Part shown: positions 49,161 through 60,332 of the stretch, piece by piece
Layout of the letters: each line of letters starts with the position of its first letter
How positions within the stretch are numbered: position 1 is the stretch's first letter
Source of the DNA: Scytalidium lignicola
Taxonomy: Eukaryota > Ascomycota > Leotiomycetes
Reading direction: 5' to 3'
Length of the DNA stretch: 64,000 bases
Assembly (NCBI GenBank): GCA_002812745.2
Contig: NCSJ02000013.1
Location: 62,001-126,000 of the forward strand
The notes under the pieces: generated by a model
Told to the model about the DNA's origin: nothing
What the model saw: only the letters and a program-made list of their open reading frames with translations
The model's database searches: none
Position numbers and translations under genes: made by a program

Positions 49161-49416
49161 ATTACAAGTTCAAGAGCTCGAATTTAGCTTGTTTGTTATA
49201 ACAGTAGCATACACTCATACCTCACAGAACTTAGATTCTTAAGAAAATATGAGAATACCTTTTTTGCAGACTGCCTAGTTTTAAAATCCTAATTTGCAAA
49301 AAGAAGTGAGTTTGTTGAACCGCTGTTGGTTCGAAGTAGACTTATTGATAGCAACAGCCCATCCATAGCCGTTACAAAACATGTAATTGAACTCTAAAGT
49401 TCACAGACAAGTATCA

Positions 49417-50832
49417 TTATTGGGGTGATTTGAAAAGCTTTCCTCCTTTCCATACATGCGTAACATTATCCACATCTGACAGAACATCTATATCATCCAA
49501 AGGGTTTTTTGACAAGGCAATGATATCAGCATCATATCCTTCCTTTATCTGGCCAGATTTAGGCCCCATGTGAGGCCCTAGTGTCTCCGGACCAATTGCC
49601 GTACCAGCTTCGATAGCTTGCAATGGGGTAAGACCAGCTTTGACTGCATAAAAGAATTCTTTACCGTTTTTACCGTGTGTGTTATATGATCCGTCCATAC
49701 TGGTAGATTGATCTGTACCAAGAGCAATTTTAACACCACTTTTTATAGCCAAAGCATACGCTCTTCTATGGATACCAGCAATCTCAAGCATCTTTTTCCT
49801 CGCTGTTGGCGGCAGGTCATCAATCTCTCGAAGTCCGCCTTCTAGCACTAAGGCCGTTGCAACGAGTATTACGTCTTTTTCTCTCATCAGAGCAATGCAT
49901 TCATCATCAAGGTAACTCCCATGCTCGATGGTCTTTACACCAGCGTTAATGGCGTTGATGATGCCTTCTTTGCCAATGCAGTGTGCTGCGACAACTCTCC
50001 TTGCCCTAGCTGCTTCTTCGACAATGGCACGCAACTCCTCAGGTGAAAATTGAGCATCCTGGGGATCATCGATAATGCTAAAGACCCCGCCAGATGCGCA
50101 AACTTTGATGACTTTTGCACCACGACGGATCATCAGTCTTACTGTTTTTATGCACTCAGGCACTCCGTCGCAAATTGCCATGCAAATACCATGAGCACAA
50201 GCATGAACCACCATTTCGATTGGCAAGTTGTGCATATCTCCATGCCCAGCGGTCATACTCAAGGGAGCAATACTAGAATATATGTTTGGTCCGATAACAG
50301 TTCCGTCCTGGACTGCTGGATAGATCTCTCCTCCATATCCTGCAAGTTCTCGGACGGAAGTGAAGCCGGCAAAAAGTGTGCGTTGCAGATCCCGAACGAT
50401 CCGTGCTCCAGCTTGAACTTGTGAAGGACTCAGAAGCTGGGCGTATCCAGTTCCATCATCATGACCGAGTCCCATGAAATGGACGTGGCAGTCCCATAGT
50501 CCAGGCATAAGTACAGGTACTTTGGTTGTTGGAAGATTGCCATATATGTCTGGAACGGATGATTGAGCTCCAACCCAAGCTATTTGATTCTCATTGACAA
50601 TGACCGAGGCGTCTGTAATCGGCTCACCGCGGCCCGGAATAAGGACAGAGGCATCAATGCGATATAGTTTATTAGCCTGTCCTCCGTTGTAAGGTGGCGG
50701 TGGCACAGGACAACCGATATGTAAGGATACACTGTGTTTGATAACGCGCATTTCGCTTTCTTGTAGTTTCAATTTTAGATCGACAAAGGGAATGATCCAA
50801 CTTCTCTCAGAGGGGAGTCTGAATGAGCACAC
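49417..50832 (-). CDS. Ochratoxinase-like amidohydrolase (amidase 2 type)
   Basis: A single exon of 471 residues; a second Met at codon 28 (MRVIKH, 50751) is a possible start. Metal-site motifs: MPGLWDCHVHFMG (HxH), RRGAKVIKVCASGG (Lys that would be carboxylated), AAHCIGKEG (His), IEHGSYLDDE (His) and IALGTDQSTSMD (Asp). TAGHGDMHNLP and the C-terminal THVWKGGKLFKSP are strikingly like Aspergillus ochratoxinase and relatives annotated imidazolonepropionase-like or Xaa-Pro dipeptidase. It therefore probably hydrolyses an amide or dipeptide bond in an aromatic or heterocyclic substrate. No signal peptide is evident. Being intronless in this intron-rich window is notable. Confidence 0.92.
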   Translation of the reverse strand: MCSFRLPSERSWIIPFVDLKLKLQESEMRVIKHSVSLHIGCPVPPPPYNGGQANKLYRIDASVLIPGRGEPITDASVIVNENQIAWVGAQSSVPDIYGNLPTTKVPVLMPGLWDCHVHFMGLGHDDGTGYAQLLSPSQVQAGARIVRDLQRTLFAGFTSVRELAGYGGEIYPAVQDGTVIGPNIYSSIAPLSMTAGHGDMHNLPIEMVVHACAHGICMAICDGVPECIKTVRLMIRRGAKVIKVCASGGVFSIIDDPQDAQFSPEELRAIVEEAARARRVVAAHCIGKEGIINAINAGVKTIEHGSYLDDECIALMREKDVILVATALVLEGGLREIDDLPPTARKKMLEIAGIHRRAYALAIKSGVKIALGTDQSTSMDGSYNTHGKNGKEFFYAVKAGLTPLQAIEAGTAIGPETLGPHMGPKSGQIKEGYDADIIALSKNPLDDIDVLSDVDNVTHVWKGGKLFKSPQ

Positions 50833-51746
50833 GTAAGCAGCTATCAGGACCTCTCGTTGATGTTACGGGTATGCTTACGTTAATATTATTCTGGGAGATT
50901 ATTACATGTGTACGACCTTCCTAATTAGATTATGAAAACGCATGAATGGGCCGCCGTCGCTCCAGACCCAATTAACTACAGCAGAACTAACGTTTATGGA
51001 TTTACATCCTGATATAACCTTTATTTAGTTTAAGATAAATGTATACCTCTAAAAGTACATTATTTATGGATCACACTTACAGGTTTTNGCACGCAAAACA
51101 AGATAATCGTCCTTATGTTTCTCAACTAGTTCATTAAAAGGAGCTCTTTTCTCTTCGGACATATTGTTCTATTGTTCTCTCATCATCTCTCAATTTCAAA
51201 TATACTCAAGTCTGGGTATTTCTCTACGAGCTTTGGTCGTATTTCAAAATAATAAAACCTTCTAACACTTTATAAACTTTAAAGCTAAGAGTATAAACTG
51301 CAGAAAAGGTATTTCGTTTAAAAGTTTTAAATGTTATAAACGCAATTGTTAGATATCCTGAACTATCACTTATATTTAACATTTTAAGAATGTAATAGAT
51401 AAGTTAAATGATAAGTTGAATAAATTTTAAATTTTTATTATATTATAATTGTTTTTGACAATTTTACTCTTCCTTGTCTATATTCATTCATAGTTTTAAC
51501 TAGTTAATCTTCTCTTAAAGAGCATCCTTTTCTTACTCTATCTTTTCAAAGGCTACTCTTTCTTTATCATCTTCTTCATAACAATGTTCTTTATCTTCAA
51601 AACCTACTACTTAGTTAGCGATAATTTCTTACTTTGAGCGCAACTAACTATTACAGTATATTAAAATTGGAAAATTTTACTTTTCCAACTAAATATAAAA
51701 AAANTTAATTAGTTACCTAATAACCACACACAGAACGAGTTGAAGC
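50833..51746. other. AT-rich intergenic, two Ns
   Basis: Very AT-rich, with Ns after homopolymers at 51088 and 51704. No gene recognised. Confidence 0.5.
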
Positions 51747-52328
51747 ATGATTTGGCAGGCCTAGCAATCCAGACTTGGCTGGATGCGCCTTAGAATTTAG
51801 TAGCATCCCGATTGGTCCTTGTGCATACTCAGAAATCCCGATCAAAATTTCAATTAGCACTGGTCCAAGTTCTACTCGCGCCAACATCTTTAATGCTACT
51901 TGCTCAACGGGCAGCATTCCCTGCCTCGATGGCACTATTGGCGAGCTACACTAGGTTGAAATGCATTTCTTTCCTGTATGGCAACCCCCAATATTATTGA
52001 GCTCCAGGAGTTCAGTGTTGGCTGCTCAAGTTCACTTGATAAGGATGCTGCGCTGGATATCATCGAACAAGAAAACAATTTCACACCTCTCACTGGTCCC
52101 AACATTACAAGTTTGAACATATTTGTTCCATCAGACATTGCCTCGACCTGTACACTTAGTCTTTATGGAGATTCTGAGTGCGGGGAAACCCAAGACGCAT
52201 CCTCAGAAGATGGTCCAATTCAAATCGGTCTGCTTATGCCTTCTGGTACAGATCTCACTGGTTGTTTTGTACTCCAAGATCCATCAAGGCCAGATTTCAC
52301 TACACAAAGTGCTCAACTCAGGTGTTAG
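51747..52328 (+). pseudogene. Possible decayed or unresolved cysteine-containing protein gene
   Basis: Two open stretches in different frames look related to one product. The first runs from about 51747 to 51950 and contains FSSIPIGPCAYSEIP, ANIFNATCSTGSIPCLDG. The second is 51978-52328 and contains EFSVGCSSSLDKDAAL, STCTLSLYGDSECGE, LTGCFVLQDP, ending LRC. Together they give a Cys-spaced, low-complexity-free, secreted-protein-like sequence without a visible signal peptide or start. A small intron around 51951-52005 could join them. The family is not recognised. It may be a degenerate secreted protein or a gene whose first exon was missed. Confidence 0.35.
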
Positions 52329-53451
52329 ATAAGCCGGATTTAGAGTGGTAGTATCATTAAATAGTAGACTATCAGCTGTTTGAGTTTTACCTCCCACGTA
52401 CCTTTAGAGATCTTTGTCATTCATTGTTAAAGACCTATTTTCGTACTCTTAGTCTTTTGCGTTTGTATTAGTTGCGCTTTTAAGTATTAACATTGAATAT
52501 AAATATCTAATTTCACTCTAAACTTTCAACGTATGTGGTTAAGATTCAATTTCCAGGGGAAATCTTTATAGTATTAAGCACTTAATCACAGGAAATCTAA
52601 CGCTTTTTATTACGAATAAAGTCTTATGCTTTCTAAATTACCCATAGTACACTGAACAATGAGAATGAAGAAAAGCTTACCGTTTGAGAATTCTAGAGGC
52701 ATGATTAAGAAAGCTTTATAAAAATCTACTTGCTACAGCAACATATTGGCAATGGCCTAGCATGCTTAGCACGGTTAATACAACTGCCGCAGATGCAACT
52801 TCAAGTAGAGATCTGGGAAAATTTTAACTCATAAAGGAAGTTTTAACATACGTATGGTGTTTAAAATTATATCAACATTAATCTAAGTTAAAATTATAAT
52901 CATTGAAAAGATATAAATTACTAAAAATATATCTTAAGAATGAAATCTTATATTATTTATAATTGTTATTATTTCGATTATAATACATATTACCTTGTAC
53001 ATGATAGATTATTTTGTGGGATTTGAATTAGAGGAGTTAATGTTGAAGCTCGTTTGATCAGTTTGGTGAGTCTTTGCAGTTTTAAAGCGACTACTGCGAT
53101 AATACCCTGCAGCCTGGAATTGCCTGGGGTTGTTAGCAGCCTTAGGAAGCTTAAAACCAACAACGGCACAGTCTTTCACGTTTGTTTCTTTTCTAATAGA
53201 ACTCTTTTAAAACACGTTGTGCCATCACAAGAACTACGGAATGTCGTCTGGGATGCTAGATACCGATGGCTTCATACTTGTCGAAAAAAATGGTAAGTAA
53301 ACAATGTCCATGCTCGTCTCTAAATAGCCGCTATAACTACTATCAATAAGCTGATCATAACGTAAAAGACGGTGAGGAAGGGCAAGGTGACGATATTATT
53401 CTTAGTACGAACTCTACCTAACCTACAAGAAATAAAAACTGATTTTCATAG
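52329..53451. other. AT-rich region upstream of the NLR remnant
   Basis: The last 400 bases (53054-53296) contain a short open stretch ending ELRNVVWDARYRWLHTCRKKW that may be an eroded N-terminal exon of the NLR gene; no N-terminal effector domain could be recognised. The rest shows no gene. Confidence 0.4.
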
Positions 53452-56400
53452 TTACTCCTGAAGAACTTGAAAAGATTTGATTATGGCTTTCACCAACTGA
53501 GTTCGACTCTGAAGGGAGCGAATATCGAAAGCATCTGAATGCGCATGCCCCAAATACCGGAGACTGGTTGTTCCAAACGGAACAATACAAAAACTGGCAT
53601 GATTCTGAAATTAGCAGCTTATGGATTCAAGGAATTCCAGGCAGCGGCAAATCCGTAGTGGCTGCTAATTTGATTCGAACTCTGAAAAAAGAAAATGCCC
53701 CTGTTTTATTCTTCTTTTCTCGACGTATCATAAAGTCAAATAGCAAGCCTCGGCGTCTTGTTCAAAACTGCTTGTATCAACTTTTAGATTACAGTATTCC
53801 CTTGCAAGCGAGTCTGAGGGAGGTCAATGAGCAACATCCTGTCATAGAGAACATTCCATTCCACAAACTATGGGAAATATTGCTTTACGAAATCTCGATA
53901 TTTCCTAGGGTTTATTTTCTTTTCGATGCCCTGGATGAACTTGATGTGGAAGAGGACAATTTTCTTCAGCACTTACTGGAACTCGGACAAAAGAGCACAA
54001 ACTTGATCAAGCTCCTAATGACTAGTCGCCCACTATCTCAACCGTGTAAAAGGCCCATTCCTGGCCAATATTCGGCTTGGAGGAAGAATGGTTGAGAAGG
54101 ATATTGTTACATATATCACTTATCGCATGGCTAATCAACCACAGACAACTTTGGCAACAGGGGATCAGTCGACAACTGAGGATATGCTTTCTCAAAAGTC
54201 CTAAGGCTTATTTCTCTACGCTCGACTTATGCTAGATGAGATTCTTCAACAATCGACTCTAGTGCATGCACATCTTGAACAGCTTCCAAGCTCTTTAGAA
54301 GACATGTATGTCGAGATTCTGCATGAGCACGCCCTCCGTTCTGGAGTCAACATGCACTTTCAATCCTTACTGCTTTCGTAGATCACGCATGCATGTCGGC
54401 CACTTCGAGTCACCGAACTTGCAGCTTTGGTTAATTCTCATAGCAATCGTGGTGGACTAAGCGACTTACAAGATGCAAAGCTCATGGTTCGCACATCGTG
54501 CGGTCCGCTACTTGAGATTTTGGACAATGAAACTGTGCAGGTTATACATCACTCCTTTACAGAATTTCTCTTTGACCAAAGCCGGAATAATACTTCCAAA
54601 GAGACTGATCGTTACGAGAAGTGCTTTCCAGGCTTTACCCCCGGTTTAATTCATCGATCTTTAACTCTTTCTTGTATTGATTATCTTCAATCTGGCTGCT
54701 TTGACTCATGGTCACGTCAGAAGTTGGAATATCACAAATTTGAGGAGCAGAGGCAACTGATGATTCAATTTCACTTTCTTCGCTACGCTTCGGAAAATCT
54801 ACTCTATCACGCAGCAAAATGTGAAACTTTTGATACAAACCTTTTGTCGAAATTCGACAGGTTCTTTCAATACGGGAGCCACAATTTTGAAAGCTGGAAA
54901 GATTTTTTATTTTTAAAAGACGAGATCACACACAATGAATTTTATCCACTTCACATTGCTGCTAAATCTGGGTTGACATACTATACCATGCATCTGGTGG
55001 GAATGGAAGCAACTCCTGATCTTGTCGATTCTTGTGGGCGGACAGCAATGGCCTACGCTGCCATGCATGGGCATGCTGAAACCCTTACTGCTCTTCTGAA
55101 TCAAAAGGCCTCGTTTGCAATTAATGACTCTGATGGCCTAGCACCAATACACCATGCATCTAAAGGCAATCATGCCAAAGCGCTGCGATGTTTGCTTGAT
55201 GCTGGTGCAGATCCGATATCCCCAAAATCTAAGGAGGACATGAACTTCTATTCGTGGATGCCTTCTACGTTAGATAAAACACCTTTGCAATATGCTTGTG
55301 AACTGGGCAATGGTGATGCTGTCACTGAGTTACTACAGCACTTGAGGTCTGATTCAAAAAGTTCTGTGCTTCCACATTGGGCATCTGCGACAGGCCAAGC
55401 AAATGTTCTCACACTCATGCTGAAGCATCCTGAAATTTTGGCAAATATTAACAAAAAGGATGCCTGCGGGAACACAGCTCTATATCTAGCTGCATGTGCC
55501 GCAGACTCTGCGACTATACGTGTTCTGCTGTACCATGGCGCAGATATTCATTCAACTTCATACGACTTGGATAATGTTAGAGTTAAACTAGCGGATATAC
55601 AAGCCATGAACTCCAAGCGAGGAATTAATCCACTCGAAGGTTGGGCAAACCCTAGGCGTCGAAGAGCTGGCAACAGGTGGCAGAGCAGTGTTGAGGAATG
55701 GGAGAAAACTGCTACATTATTAATCGAAGCTGGATGCGATGTTGAGCCGAGGGACGAGACAGGCCGAACGGTATTGTTCGCTTGGACAAAGCAACTTGGT
55801 TACGGTGATGACCATTCAGATCGAACAGAACGATTTGTGTCCCTCCTCCTTAAACACGGTGCTAATCCCTGTACAACTGATAATGCAGGTAATACTGTGC
55901 TTCACCATAATCAAAAGCGGCGAATGAACCCTAGAATAATCGAACTCTTTGCGAAGGCAGGAACTAATATAAATCATGCTCGAGAAGGCGATCTTATGAC
56001 ACCTCTCATCGCCGCTGCAATGGGCCAGTGTGTCAATGTTAAGGCCTACATCGACAATGGTGCAGATCCTAACATGCAAGACTCAGATGGAAACACGGCG
56101 CTACATCACATATGCCGTTCGTGGTTATTTGACTTATCGAACATCCGAGAATGGTTAGCATTTGCAGATCCTACAATCAAGAACAAAGAAGGCAATACCT
56201 GCCTGTATAATCTGCGCTTCGGAAGCCGTCATCATGGGGGAGTAGAGGCTATTCCGTTATTCGTTGAGAAAGGTTTAGACCTCGAGTCCAGAAATTATCT
56301 TGGAAGGACAGCTCTACTTGCCGCTTGCCAGAACGGAGAACCTCATTTCATTATTGGATTGGAGCTGATTCAAATTCTAAGGATTTCCAGAACAAGTCAT

Positions 56401-59400
56401 GTGAGCAAATCTTGTATGACTTATTTTTGATATACTAATTGTTAGACAGGTCTTCATTTAATTGCTCGTGTTGCAATGTCTAACGATGACTACATACCTA
56501 ATGATATTCTAAAAACTTCAGATGTCATAAAGACCCTCATCGAAGTAGGATCTAATATTAACGCCATCGATTTTGACGGTAACACTCCGTTCCACGATGC
56601 AGTTGAATCGAACGGCGACTTTGCCTCCAAAAAAATTAGGTTAGAATCGTTTCTAAAATTCAGGGCAGTGGCAAACATATCCAACCATCATGGACAAACA
56701 GCCTTGCACAAGGCTGCCAGTTTGAGGAATACGGAACCTGATAGCAACTCGCATAGAGGAGTTCCTGATCTGATAAAGTTTTTATTGCAACCAAGTTTAG
56801 AATTTAACCTGCATGCACGGGATAACGAAGGCATTATGGCAATCCATTACGCTGCGTCAGCATCGGAGGTAAACACATGGCAATTCGTCCAGGCTGGAGC
56901 CGATATCCAAGCTCGAACTAATGACGGTCGTAATCCTCTACATTTTGCTGCTGAAGCGGCGCAGAGTAATATTGTTGGACTCCTCTGCAAACTGTACAAT
57001 GAGAAATCCTTTGGGGTGGATCAAAAGGATCAAACTGGTCGTACTGCTTTGCATTACGCTGTAGGCTTAGGAAATTCTGAATCTGTCTATTATCTACTGC
57101 AGTCTGGTGCAAATCCTAACATTAGAGATAATCAAGGTCGAACCCAATTACATACAGCTGCAGAACATCGAGTGGATATCGCCAAGCTTAGGAAGGAGCG
57201 CAAATACAAAAGAATTAGGCTCTGGAGACACAAGTTTTTCGATATGGAAAGATTATTTCCATTCATGGATAAGAGAAAAGCAAATGAGTTCTATAAAGTT
57301 CAGTGGGAGTTGCAACTACCCATTGCCCAGGAAGAAGAAGCATGTATGATCCAGGATGTTGTTCGTTTACTTTTGTCAGCCGGTGCAGACCCTGATATAG
57401 GTGATAAGTCCGGGCAGACTGCTTGTGATATAGCTATACTCCTAGACAACGAAGAAATGGCTAATATGCTACTCTCTATGAGGATGACTAATGGCAAGCA
57501 AAACTCTTTGACGGAACAGTGGTATTCAATCAGAAGTTCGAGCGCTGAGAATAGTGTTCGAAGCATCACAATTGATGACGGTAATGATTATACCCTTCTT
57601 CAAACTGCCATTTCCCTGAGAAACGAAGCTATGCTGGATTCTCTCTTAAAGATTGGGGTAGATCCCAGAGCCCTTGGTCCACATGGACTAACACCTGTTC
57701 ACCTCATTGCATACTGGGGTCTTACATCAATGATGGGAATTGTAGCATCTTACCTCGATGACTTAAATTGCTTCTCACCCCCGTTACTTCACGTTGCGGC
57801 AAGCAGAGAGCAGTCAAACATTCAGATGATTCACTTATTGATCAAGCTAGGCGTCAATATCAGCGCTCCGTATCAGGAAATCGATGATTCAAAGGACAGA
57901 TCCACAGGAGTTCAAATTCCATCATACGCAGCTGCCCATATCCTCGCAACGGGTGAGCAATGGTGGAACATTTTAGCACTCGAGACTCTATGTAAAGCAG
58001 GAGTAGATCTTAAAATGACATACGGAAATGGAAATACGGTTCTGCAATGTGCTCTCAACGGAAAGAAGAGCGGATCTTGGGGGCCATGTTTCTGGCAAGA
58101 TGAAACATTGGAAGTGTTGCTAAAGCAGGGCATAAACATAAACACCTTGTCTCCAGATAATGGGTTGACTCCTCTTCTCGCAGCTTTGCAATCCAAGCGG
58201 GGTCCCAAATTGATACGGCGGCTTCTGGATCATGGTGCAGATATTACTCTTGGCAAAGTACCTGCCATATCCATGGCTATCGAGAGTAGTGACCTTGAAG
58301 CTACGGTAGCAGTCCTAGATGCTGGTGCAGATGCCAACGCTCTATACGTTCCAGATAAACCCGAGTGGAATAGAGGCCCCAAAATAGAAACCCCCCTTTT
58401 GTCTGCTTCCTTAAGTTGTGACGATACAATACGCCACACGAAACAAAGATCTGCTAGAGAGGAAATTATGGCCACCCTCCTCCAGCGGGGATCGAACCCT
58501 CTTATGGAGCTTCCGGGTAGGGACTCTATTGTCTTACATGAAATTTCATACTTCCATGGTATCATTGCACCAATTCTGAGATCTGGGGCCAATCTTGAAA
58601 TCAGAAACTTTCAAGGGCGTACTCCTTTGCTTTTAGCATGTTCTCGTACCGGTGCCTCAGAAGAGTCCACAACATGTGAATTGATTCTAGCCGGCGCAGA
58701 TATTCATAAAATAGACAATGATGGCTCAACAGCTCTTCATCTTGCGATCCAGTCCGGCATGATTGAAACCACCGCTTTACTACTACAAAGAGGCGCTTCT
58801 ACTTCCGCCAACGACAATGCAGGACTCTCCCCGCTATATTACGCCTTAAACTATTCTAATTCTGTGGAAAAGCTGAAGTTAACTAAAATTTTACTATCTG
58901 CTGGCGCAAATCCTCTCATTAGAGGTCCAAATGCCGAAACAGCACTACATCTTCTCTCCCCTTCGTTAATACAACTCAGCCCTGGCAATGGATCTGAAGC
59001 GAGAGCACTCAAATACCGTAGCCGTGAGAAGACAGATTATCTCGGGGAATACAAGAACCTGTACCAATGTTTCGTTGACAATGGTTGTGGACGTAATAGT
59101 CGTGACAATCTAGGAAATACCCCATTGTTTCCATATGTCAAAGAAACTAAGCCCCGAGATGACTATTGTATAACTGACCCACCGGCGGAGGAAGATATTC
59201 GACAAATGTTTGAGGACCATGATATATTTGTAATAAATAATGATGGGGACTCATTGCTCCATGCAGTTGCTGGGAGAGGGGAGGGAAATGATACAGAGGA
59301 TGATGGGGTGTGGCTGTTCGAGGAGTTGATGAGGCAAGGGTTGGATCCAAAGAAAGAAAACATTATGGGGCTCAGTGCACTAGATGTTGCAGCTGCCTGT

Positions 59401-59445
59401 GGGAAAGAAGCAATTTTGAAGCTTTTTATGAAAGAGGAACAGTGA
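53452..59445 (+). pseudogene. NACHT-ankyrin NLR-type gene with several disabling lesions
   Basis: A STAND protein of almost 2,000 residues can be followed: SEYRKHLNAHAPNTGDWLFQTEQYKNWH, Walker A GIPGSGKS, Walker B VYFLFDALDELD, LMTSRPLS, a winged-helix-like part (RPLRVTELAALV, VIHHSFTEFLFD), then ankyrin repeats (TALHYAV.LG, LLL.AGADP) to the end. The intron is 56401-56449. Lesions: TGA at 53478-53480 (usually Arg in EKI-R-LWLSP), a frame change near 54035-54045, TAA 54202-54204 (before GLFLYARLM), TAG 54379-54381 (Trp in LLLS-W-ITHA) and a frame change near 56355-56361. By contrast the 2.97-kb distal ankyrin ORF (56476-59445) is fully open. NLRs act in fungal nonself recognition; this allele looks dead. 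Confidence 0.85.
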
Positions 59446-60332
59446 GATGTCTAGAAACATGCTGCACTACAATTGAAATTAATCAAAGACTCCTTATTTC
59501 TTATTTTCTCCCTCATATCTTCTGGTATCTACTTGTATCTGCGCTGGCGTTCCAGAGGCTATTCGAGCGCAACATTCAAGAACTGACAATCATAATTACT
59601 CCAATCTTTTAAAATTAGACCCATAAACCTTTCCACGAGAACAACATGAATAAATTAATAACATATATAGTAATATAAAATCGTAGTTTGTCATAATTTA
59701 GCCCCGACTATTAAATGACAGTACATCACAGCATCTGTTACTCGCCTATGCGCGTGGATTAGAATGCATATTTTGTACAGTCATATCTTATACTAGGCTC
59801 TGTTTTTCAAAAGGTTATCAGAGGTTGAGAGAAGAAGTGTACCGGGACTGACAGGTCCTAGCACTCGACTATGCATGTTTTAAAATTACAGAACCATAAG
59901 CTTGCGTGTGCCTCAGCTGGGCAGCGGTCAACGAACATCTTAAGAGGATTGGTCGTCTACGATTATTATACCAATAAATCAATTAAGTCCGTACTTGTAG
60001 TCTACAGTCCGTTTCTAACAGACGCCTTCCCTCCATTAGTTTTGCTCAATGATAATAGATGAGAAGTTTTGAACAATGAGTGGTATAAGTCAAGAGTAGA
60101 TTCGCTCGAGGAACTTATAGTAAACGGTTTCGCCTACGATACGCGGATTACTTGCTCTGTGGCTGGGGATGTTTCATAAATACAACGACCAACTCATCAT
60201 TGCATAGCTATGGCGGTCAAAGTCATGCATATAAGTGATGCATGGGTCGTATGGTTTCCCACCATCAAACCTTGACGTTATATACGCCTAAATGTACTGT
60301 TTCTGCTACATCGTTCTTTCGCACGCCTCAGG
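59446..60332. other. Intergenic, no gene seen
   Basis: AT-rich spacer; a 63-codon ORF near 59871 has no features. The final 100 bases should hold the multicopper oxidase promoter. Confidence 0.45.
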
